From assembly GCA_032718475.1 (NCBI GenBank), contig JAUCBJ010003362.1, positions 1 through 27,112 of the forward strand: a stretch of DNA of 27,112 bases, given 5' to 3'. Each line of letters starts with the position of its first letter. The stretch's first letter is position 1. This document shows positions 1 through 10,400 of this stretch, piece after piece. The position numbers and the translations under genes are program-made. Source of the stretch: Nemertoderma westbladi (Eukaryota > Xenacoelomorpha > Nemertodermatida > Nemertodermatidae). The notes beneath the pieces are model-generated. The model had not been told where the DNA came from. It did not search any database and saw only the letters and a program-made list of their open reading frames with translations.

Positions 1-3000
1 CTAACCCTTGTCTCCGCACTAACCCTTATCCGTCGCCCCCTTATATGGTCTCCGCACTAACCCTTATCCGTCGCCCCCTTATATGGTCTCCGCACTAACC
101 CTTATCCGTCGCCCCCTTATATGGTCTCCGCACTAACCCTTATCCGTCGCCCCCTTATATGGTCTCCGCACTAACCCTTATCCGTCGCCCGCTTATATGG
201 TCTCCGCACTAACCCTTGTCTCCGCACTAACCCTTATCCGTCGCCCGCTTATATGGTCTCCACACTAACCCTTATCCGTCGCCCGCTTATATGGTCTCCA
301 CACTAACCCTTATCCGTCGCCCGCTTATATGGTCTCCGCACTAACCCTTATCCGTCGCTCGCTTATATGGTCTCCGCACTAACCCTTATCCGTCGCCCGC
401 TTATATGGTCTCCGCACTAACCCTTATCAGTCGACCGCTTATATGGTCTCCGCACTAACCCTTATCCGTCGCCCGCTTATATGGTCTCCGCACTAACCCT
501 TATCCGTCGCCCGGTTATATGGTCTCCGCACTAACCCTTATCCGTCGCCCGCTTATATGGTCTCCGCACTAACCCTTATCCGTCGCCCGCTTATATGGTC
601 TCCGCACTAACCCTTATCCGTCGCCCGCTTATATGGTCTCCGCACTAACCCTTATCCGTCGACCGCTTATATGGTCTCCACACTAACCCTTATCCGTCGC
701 CCGCTTATGTGGTCTCCGCACTACCCCTTATCCGTCGCCCGCTTATGTGGTCTCCGCACTAACCCTTATCCGTCGTCGCCCGCTTATATGGTCTCCGCAC
801 TAACCCTTATCCGTCGCCCCCTTATATGGTCTCCGCACTAACCCTTATCCGTCGCCCCCTTATATGGTCTCCGCACTAACCCTTATCCGTCGCCCCCTTA
901 TATGGTCTCCGCACTAACCCTTATCCGTCGCCCGCTTATATGGTCTCCGCACTAACCCTTATCCGTCGTCGCCCGCTTATATGGTCTCCGCACTAACCCT
1001 TATCCGTCGCCCGCTTATATGGTCTCCGCACTAACCCTTATCCGTCGCCCGCTTATATGGTCTCCGCACTAACCCTTATCCGTCGTCGCCCGCTTATATG
1101 GTCTCCGCACTAACCCTTATCCGTCGCCCGCTTATATGGTCTCCGCACTAACCCTTATCCGTCGCCCGCTTATATGGTCTCCGCACTAACCCTTATCCGT
1201 CGCCCGCTTATATGGTCTCCGCACTAACCCTTATCCGTCGCCCCCTTATATGGTCTCCGCACTAACCCTTATCCGTCGCCCGCTTATATGGTCTCCGCAC
1301 TAACCCTTGTCTCCGCACTAACCCTTATCCGTCGCCCGCTTATATGGTCTCCGCACTAACCCTTATCCGTCGCCCGCTTATATGGTCTCCGCACTAACCC
1401 TTATCCGTCGCCCGCTTATATGGTCTCCGCACTAACCCTTATCCGTCGCCCGCTTATATGGTCTCCGCACTAACCCTTATCCGTCGCCCGCTTATATGGT
1501 CTCCGCACTAACCCTTATCCGTCGCCCGCTTATATGGTCTCCGCACTAACCCTTATCCGTCGCCCGCTTATATGGTCTCCGCACTAACCCTTATCCGTCG
1601 CCCGCTTATATGGTCTCCGCACTAACCCTTATCCGTCGCCCGCTTATATGGTCTCCGCACTAACCCTTATCCGTCGTCGCCCGCTTATATGGTCTCCGCA
1701 CTAACCCTTATCCGTCGTCGCCCGCTTATATGGTCTCCGCACTAACCCTTATCCGTCGCCCGCTTATATGGTCTCCGCACTAACCCTTATCCGTCGCCCG
1801 CTTATATGGTCTCCGCACTAACCCTTATCCGTCGTCGCCCGCTTATATGGTCTCCGCACTAACCCTTATCCGTCGCCCGCTTATATGGTCTCCGCACTAA
1901 CCCTTATCCGTCGCCCGCTTATATGGTCTCCGCACTAACCCTTATCCGTCGCCCGCTTATATGGTCTCCGCACTAACCCTTATCCGTCGTCGCCCGCTTA
2001 TATGGTCTCCGCACTAACCCTTATCCGTCGCCCGCTTATATGGTCTCCGCACTAACCCTTATCCGTCGCCCGCTTATATGGTCTCCGCACTAACCCTTAT
2101 CCGTCGCCCCCTTATATGGTCTCCGCACTAACCCTTATCCGTCGTCGCCCGCTTATATGGTCTCCGCACTAACCCTTATCCGTCGCCCGCTTATATGGTC
2201 TCCGCACTAACCCTTATCCGTCGCCCGCTTATATGGTCTCCGCACTAACCCTTATCCGTCGCCCGCTTATATGGTCTCCGCACTAACCCTTATCCGTCGC
2301 CCGCTTATATGGTCTCCGCACTAACCCTTATCCGTCGCCCGCTTATATGGTCTCCGCACTAACCCTTATCCGTCGCCCGCTTATATGGTCTCCGCACTAA
2401 CCCTTATCCGTCGCCCGCTTATATGGTCTCCGCACTAACCCTTATCCGTCGTCGCCCGCTTATATGGTCTCCGCACTAACCCTTATCCGTCGCCCCGCTT
2501 ATATGGTCTCCGCACTAACCCTTATCCGTCGCCCGCTTATATGGTCTCCGCACTAACCCTTATCCGTCGCCCGCTTATATGGTCTCCGCACTAACCCTTA
2601 TCCGTCGCCCGCTTATATGGTCTCCGCACTAACCCTTATCCGTCGCCCGCTTATATGGTCTCCGCACTAACCCTTATCCGTCGCCCGCTTATATGGTCTC
2701 CGCACTAACCCTTATCCGTCGCCCGCTTATATGGTCTCCGCACTAACCCTTATCCGTCGCCCCGCTTATATGGTCTCCGCACTAACCCTTATCCGTCGCC
2801 CGCTTATATGGTCTCCGCACTAACCCTTATCCGTCGCCCCGCTTATATGGTCTCCGCACTAACCCTTATCCGTCGCCCCCTTATATGGTCTCCGCACTAA
2901 CCCTTATCCGTCGCCCGCTTATATGGTCTCCGCACTAACCCTTATCCGTCGCCCGCTTATATGGTCTCCGCACTAACCCTTATCCGTCGCCCGCTTATAT

Positions 3001-4333
3001 GGTCTCCGCACTAACCCTTATCCGTCGCCCGCTTATATGGTCTCCGCACTAACCCTTATCCGTCGCCCGCTTATATGGTCTCCGCACTAACCCTTATCCG
3101 TCGCCCGCTTATATGGTCTCCGCACTAACCCTTATCCGTCGCCCCGCTTATATGGTCTCCGCACTAACCCTTATCCGTCGCCCGCTTATATGGTCTCCGC
3201 ACTAACCCTTATCCGTCGCCCGCTTATATGGTCTCCGCACTAACCCTTATCCGTCGCCCGCTTATATGGTCTCCGCACTAACCCTTATCCGTCGCCCCCT
3301 TATATGGTCTCCGCACTAACCCTTGTCTCCGCACTAACCCTTATCCGTCGCCCGCTTATATGGTCTCCGACACTAACCCTTATCCGTCGCCCGCTTATAT
3401 GGTCTCCGCACTAACCCTTATCCGTCGCCCGCTTATATGGTCTCCGCACTAACCCTTATCCGTCGCCCGCTTATATGGTCTCCGCACTAACCCTTATCCG
3501 TCGCCCCGCTTATATGGTCTCCGCACTAACCCTTATCCGTCGCCCGCTTATATGGTCTCCGCACTAACCCTTATCCGTCGCCCGCTTATATGGTCTCCGC
3601 ACTAACCCTTATCCGTCGCCCGCTTATATGGTCTCCGCACTAACCCTTATCCGTCGCCCCGCTTATATGGTCTCCGCACTAACCCTTATCCGTCGCCCGC
3701 TTATATGGTCTCCGCACTAACCCTTATCCGTCGCCCGCTTATATGGTCTCCGCACTACCACTAACCCTTATCCGTCGCCCGCTTATATGGTCTCCGCACT
3801 AACCCTTATCCGTCGCCCCGCTTATATGGTCTCCGCACTAACCCTTATCCGTCGCCCGCTTATATGGTCTCCGCACTAACCCTTATCCGTCGCCCGCTTA
3901 TATGGTCTCCGCACTAACCCTTATCCGTCGCCCGCTTATATGGTCTCCGCACTAACCCTTATCCGTCGCCCGCTTATATGGTCTCCGCACTAACCCTTAT
4001 CCGTCGTCGCCCGCTTATATGGTCTCCGCACTAACCCTTATCCGTCGCCCGCTTATATGGTCTCCGCACTAACCCTTATCCGTCGCCCGCTTATATGGTC
4101 TCCGCACTAACCCTTATCCGTCGTCGCCCGCTTATATGGTCTCCGCACTAACCCTTATCCGTCGCCCGCTTATATGGTCTCCGCACTAACCCTTATCCGT
4201 CGCCCGCTTATATGGTCTCCGCACTAACCCTTATCCGTCGCCCGCTTATATGGTCTCCGCACTAACCCTTATCCGTCGACCGCTTATATGGTCTCCGCAC
4301 TAACCCTTATCCGTCGCCCGCTTATATGGTCTC
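1..4333 (-). repeat. 38-bp satellite array (A) derived from an exon/5' splice-site junction
   Basis: About 113 head-to-tail monomers run from the window edge to 4333. The usual period is 38 bp, with 41-bp variants carrying an extra GTC-like triplet (e.g. near 773, 968, 1084), 39-bp variants with an extra C (e.g. near 2489, 2758, 3141) and rare 18-bp deleted units (at 1, and near 208, 1309 and 3320). On the minus strand a monomer is 29 nt matching the end of exon 9 (ending CGACGGATAAGG), followed by 9 nt of intron (GTTAGTGCG). The right-most monomer is itself the end of exon 9, and the match to the array stops at 4333, inside coding sequence. Each monomer carries the donor-like site AAGG|GTTAGT. 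The array occupies the visible part of intron 9 and continues outside the window, so its full length is unknown and copy number may be affected by assembly. Confidence 0.97.
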
Positions 4334-4453
4334 TCATACGAGCTACCAATGTATCCACGTCGATGTTTGTCGTATCAATCGGTTTATATTGGCTAAGAGT
4401 TTCCGGTGGGAGTCCTGGAGACCAATCAGGCGTCAGAGTAAAAGCTCTGTAAC
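4305..4453 (-). CDS. EF-hand gene exon 9 (its 3' end seeds the 38-bp satellite)
   Basis: The acceptor is TTTCCTAG|GT, starting in phase 1 and ending in phase 0. It encodes residues 425-474: SYRAFTLTPDWSPGLPPE, then DTTNIDVDTLVARMRDHI, then SGRRIR. The tail LVARMRDHISGRRIR matches the helix pattern of exon 1 (IEDIIRVAISAKRVR), which normally precedes an FFxDFD loop. This supports reading on into the first satellite monomer as coding. The donor AAGG|GTTAGT lies in that monomer. The next exon lies beyond the array, outside the window. Confidence 0.8.
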
Positions 4454-7400
4454 CTAGGAAACAAAATATATGATGCAATCACTTGTAAGCGCCTTCTAGG
4501 GGGAAGCGCGGCGGGAATTCCCAACAATATCGCGAGTTTAAAAATTTCGCGAGTAAAAGTATCGAGTTTAAAAATATAGCGAGTAAAACATCAATGGGTA
4601 ATAATATCGCGAGCAACTAATCGATTTCTTAATAAAATTCATATTTACTTTCTGATTCCCTTTTAATGCCACCATCTTTCCATCAAAAGGCACTATATTT
4701 TAGACTATCAATACTAATATAGTATCTCTACTTAACTAATATTGAATCACAACTTAACTAAAATATTGAACAATTACTAACTTGGATCAATAGACTGTAA
4801 GAATGCAGTGTAGTTGATATTGTCAGTACCTTCGAATTCACCAAAGGCTCTACATACCAATTTAAAATCAACCAAATTAACCATAAGGCCCATAACACTG
4901 AGTACTCTACTGAACTGTAGAGGTGTTATCTTTCGTGTGTAAGCGGTGCTCTGAAAATATTAAAGCATTACATCTTATTTAAACACCCAACTAATCTATT
5001 GGTATTAATATTGTAATGTCCAGTCCATGGGGGAATCTGTATGTAGTTGGGGGGGGGGGGGGGGGGGGGGGTCTCAACAACTGGAGAATGCAAACGGCAA
5101 TGTTCCTGGCTGGCGATACGGAATAGCACGTTACATCAGTTCGGTTTTATTACAAAGAAAAGGAAAAGCTCATATTTTTAGGTAAATAAGACAAGTTAAA
5201 ATCCTCCATTTCAGGAAAATAAGTTGGAAGTTGCCTTTATTTCACTTGTACTTATCTATAATAATAATGAAATATAGTCCATCTTTATTACTGAAACGTC
5301 GAGTTTACAAATCGGTTAAAAGTTACTTTCTTTAATAAAATTCTAAATATTCTAATTACCCGATCTAAATCCTTGAATAATTGTTGCGGCATAATTCCAT
5401 GCACAATGACTTTGGTACGAAGTTCCGCCAATACCCGCTTGAGGCGCTCTATTTCGTCGGGAGATAAAGCCGGTGGCTTGGCATTCTAAAAAAAACAAGT
5501 TGTGAAAATTTATATTACAATTTAAAAATTGAAATTTGTAATGAATGAATATTTTTGAAAAAATTAAAATTTGTAAAAAATTTAAATTTGTAATAAATTT
5601 AAATTTGTAATAAATTTAAATTTGTAATAAATTTAAATTTGTAATAAATTTAAATTTGTAATAAATTTAAATTTATAATAAATTCAAATTTGTAATAAAT
5701 TAAAATTTGGAATCCTACTACTACTAGGATAGGCATGCTGCAATGCAGCTGCATTTTTAAGAATGCTGTGCCGACTTGTCGGCAAAATTGCGCCGCCACA
5801 ACTCCCTATCACCCATGACATTTGCTTGATCATCCGCATCTTCAAGGCCAGTGTTCTTTAAGATGCGTCTCAAGAAAGTCATGGGCTGTCCACCATGCTT
5901 ATTCACTCCATGAGGCTGCCAAAGTACAAGATTATGCACTGGCTGGTCCTCACGGCGAAAGAAATGTCCTGCAAAGCGGAGGCGATTTTGTTCTAGTGTC
6001 AAGCTTGGGGGAACCAATGAGACACCTCCAATGTTATATAGTGTCTGGTTCGAGATGTGTGCATTGTACTTGACACAATGAACCCGGCGTAGCATTCTTA
6101 TGAATGTGCCATCCAGAGATTTGGTGTCCTCGGCAGTTAGAGCCCAGGATGGACTTAAAAAAAGTAAAAATTTGGAATAATTTATTTTATTAGTAATTAA
6201 TTAAAATTTGTGATTATATTTAAAACTTGTGATTAATTTAAATGTATAAATTGCGTTCATTAAAATATTATTTGTAATTAATAAAATTTGATATGTAATG
6301 AATAAAAATTTAATTTATAATTTATCTAAATATTAATTCATAAAAATTTAACTTGTAATTAACAAAAATTTTAAATATGTATTTGATTAAAATTTGTGAT
6401 TAATTAAAATTTGAGATTAATTAAAATTTGAGATTAATTACAATTAGTTTTCATTAAAAATATTTTAATTCGTAACGTGGTTAATTAAAATTGTAAAATA
6501 AATTTGTCTAATAATAAATTATAGTATTATGTTCAAAACGTTCATTAATTAATTATGTTCAAAACTAATGTTAAGCAGAGGTTTTTTGTAAGGAGCCTGC
6601 GCGAACGCAAGCTCCAGCTAACACAAATTTAGCACCCGAGTTTCCTCGATTTGAGAAAATCGCAGGGGTCAACCCAAGCGGAGTGCAATGCAAGGGCCTC
6701 ACCCTGGGGGAACCGCATTCCTGATCGCGGTTAACCCCTGTGCCAGGTAAGTATGCAAGACATCCAACTTTAGACTTTAATATACCTACATTTTAAACAG
6801 ATTTTAAGTAAGGAGCGAATTTAGTATATATTAACGTATAAGTTAGAGAATAATTCTTATTTTATTTAATTTTTTTAGTTAGACAACAAATATTATATTT
6901 ATCGTAATGTAGAATTTAAACATTATTTAATTTTAAAATATCTGTACAAGTAATTATTAGCGTAATAAATCGACTCAAACGATAATAGCTACCATCAACC
7001 AACTTACTCGTGATAAAGAGCCCCTAGCAGGATTACATGGAACTGTACTTGGACGTATCTCTAACTTCGGATCCACGAATGGGTTGTCTATTTTGTTGAT
7101 TAAATCTTTGTAATGAACCCGTCCATCAGGCTGTCTGTAGAAATCCGCAATTATCTCAACATCCCCCGGCGACAAAACGGGATTCTTACCTAAAAAGTAG
7201 AGAAACTGGCATGAAATTACGTTAAACAAATCACTAATCGCTCCGATCTTTACATCCAAATGTTAAAATTACTCATTGTCTATTTTACCTTTAAACAATA
7301 TCGATTACAGAGTTACTGTGTTATTAATAAATTATTCAATTTAGGATTTAAATCACTGGGGCTGCCACTTTTACATCTGGCCTACATTATTATTTACATA

Positions 7401-10400
7401 TAGTTTAACAATTATATTAAGCTAAGATCTTTATAGCAATGTGCGCACGATGATCCAACATTAACAACCACTGTTTAACCATGGTGGTGGGAAGAACAAT
7501 CATAAATTATCAAACATTTTCTTTATATCCACATAAAAGTTCCTTATCGTTCGGGAAGGGACCACTACTGAAGAAATAGCAACGACTCGGGATCGAACCA
7601 GTGACTACCAAGCCGGATGAGTTGGGATTGCCAAAGGTTAGGTACCTTAGTATTGAGGGTATACGACCAAAAGCCGTGTATGTTTATATACATGAGTCGT
7701 TCTGAAGTCGTGGTTTTCAACCTACGACCGTAGCTAGGACCCATAGCCAATAGTAGGTCCCTGTTAAACTCTGTAACGCATCCCGAAGTAACTAACCCAT
7801 AGCCAATAGTAGGTCCCTGTTAAACTCTGTAACGCATCCAGGAGCAACTAACCCACATCCAATAGTAGGTCCCTGTTAAACTCGGTAACGCATCCCGAAG
7901 TAACTAACCCATAGCCAATAGTAGGTCCCTGTTAAACTCTGTAACGCATCCCGAAGCAACTGACCCATAGCCAATAGTAGGTCCCTGTTAAACTCGGTAA
8001 CGCATCCCGAATCAACTAACCCATAGCCAATAGTAGGTCCCTGTTAAACTCTGTAAAGCATCCCGAAGTAACTAACCCATAGCCAATAGTAGGTCCCTGT
8101 TAAACTCTGTAACGCATCCCGAAGCAACTAACCCATAGCCAATAGTAGGTCCATGTTAAACTCGGTAACGCATCCCGAAGTAACTAACCCATAGCCAATA
8201 GTAGGTCCCTGTTAAACTCGGTAACGCATCCCGAAGCAACTAATCCATAGCCAATAGTAGGTCCCTGTTAAACTCGGTAACGCATCCTGAAGTAACTAAC
8301 CCATAGCCAATAGTAGGTCCTTGTTAAACTCGGTAACGCATCCCGAAGTAACTAACCCATAGCCAATAGTAGGTCCCTGTTAAACTCGGTAACGCATCCC
8401 GAAGTAACTAACCCATAGCCAATAGTAGGTCCCTGTTAAACTCGGTAACGCATCCCGAAGTAACTAACCCATAGCCAATAGTAGGTCCCTGTTAAACTCG
8501 GTAACGCATCCCGAAGTAACTAACCCATAGCCAATAGTAGGTCCCTGTTAAACTCGGTAACGCATCCCGAAGTAACTAACCCATAGCCAATTGTAGGTCC
8601 CTGTTAAACTCTGTAACGTATCCCGAAGTAACTAACCCATAGCCAATAGTAGGTCCCTGTTAAACTCGGTAACGCATCCCGAAGCAACTAACCCATAGCC
8701 AATAGTAGGTCCCTGTTAAACTCGGTAACGCATCCCGAAGCAACTAACCCATAGCCAATAGTAGGTCCCTGTTAAACTCTGTAACGCATCCCGAAGCAAC
8801 TAACCCATAGCCAATAGTAGGTCCCTGTTAAACTCGGTAACGCATCCCGAAGCAACTAACCCATAGCCAATAGTAGGTCCCTGTTAAACTCGGTAACGCA
8901 TCCCGAAGCAACTAACCCATAGCCAATAGTAGGTCCCTGTTAAACTCGGTAACGCATCCCGAAGTAACTAACCCATAGCCAATAGTAGGTCCCTGTCACA
9001 CTCGGTAACGAATCCCGAAGCAACTAACCCATAGCCAATAGTAGGTCCCTGTTAAACTCTGTAACGCATCCAGGAGCAACTAACCCACATCCAATAGTAG
9101 GTCCCTGTTAAACTCGGTAACGCATCCCGAAGTAACTAACCCATAGCCAATAGTAGGTCCCTGTTAAACTCTGTAACGCATCCCGAAGTAACTAACCCAT
9201 AGCCAATAGTAGGTCCCTGTTAAACTCGGTAACGCATCCCGAATCAACTAACCCATAGCCAATAGTAGGTCCCTGTTAAACTCTGTAACGCATCCCGAAG
9301 TAACTAACCCATAGCCAATAGTAGGTCCCTGTTAAACTCTGTAACGCATCCCGAAGCAACTAACCCATAGCCAATAGTAGGTCCATGTTAAACTCGGTAA
9401 CGCATCCCGAAGTAACTAACCCATAGCCAATAGTAGGTCCCTGTTAAACTCGGTAACGCATCCCGAAGCAACTAATCCATAGCCAATAGTAGGTCCCTGT
9501 TAAACTCGGTAACGCATCCTGAAGTAACTAACCCATAGCCAATAGTAGGTCCCTGTTAAACTCGGTAACGCATCCCGAAGTAACTAACCCATAGCCAATA
9601 GTAGGTCCCTGTTAAACTCGGTAACGCATCCCGAAGTAACTAACCCATAGCCAATAGTAGGTCCCTGTTAAACTCGGTAACGCATCCCGAAGTAACTAAC
9701 CCATAGCCAATAGTAGGTCCCTGTTAAACTCGGTAACGCATCCCGAAGTAACTAACCCATAGCCAATAGTAGGTCCCTGTTAAACTCGGTAACGCATCCC
9801 GAAGTAACTAACCCATAGCCAATTGTAGGTCCCTGTTAAACTCTGTAACGTATCCCGAAGTAACTAACCCATAGCCAATAGTAGGTCCCTGTTAAACTCG
9901 GTAACGCATCCCGAAGCAACTAACCCATAGCCAATAGTAGGTCCCTGTTAAACTCGGTAACGCATCCCGAAGCAACTAACCCATAGCCAATAGTAGGTCC
10001 CTGTTAAACTCTGTAACGCATCCCGAAGCAACTAACCCATAGCCAATAGTAGGTCCCTGTTAAACTCGGTAACGCATCCCGAAGCAACTAACCCATAGCC
10101 AATAGTAGGTCCCTGTTAAACTCTGTAACGCATCCCGAAGCAACTAACCCATAGCCAATAGTAGGTCCATGTTATACTCTGTAACGCATCCCGAAGCAAC
10201 TAACCCATAGCCAATAGTAGGTCCCTGTTAAACTCGGTAACGCATCCCGAAGTAACTAACCCATAGCCAATAGTAGGTCCCTGTCACACTCGGTAACGAA
10301 TCCCGAAGCAACTAACCCATAGCCAATAGTAGGTCCCTGTTAAACTCTGTAACGCATCCCGAAGAAACTAACCCGTAGCCAATAGTAGGTCCCTGTTAAA

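Noticed and set aside
1-4333. Telomeric or subtelomeric satellite, because of the repeated CTAACCC
   Set aside because: Monomers have only one CTAACCC per 38 bp and no CCCTAA tandem tract. The motif is explained by the reverse complement of the GGGTTAGT splice donor, and it occurs for the same reason in the unrelated 56-bp array.
5822-6073. Plus-strand open frame in intron 6
   Set aside because: It is antisense to the retrotransposon fragment, which reads as a conserved RT C-terminal region on the minus strand.
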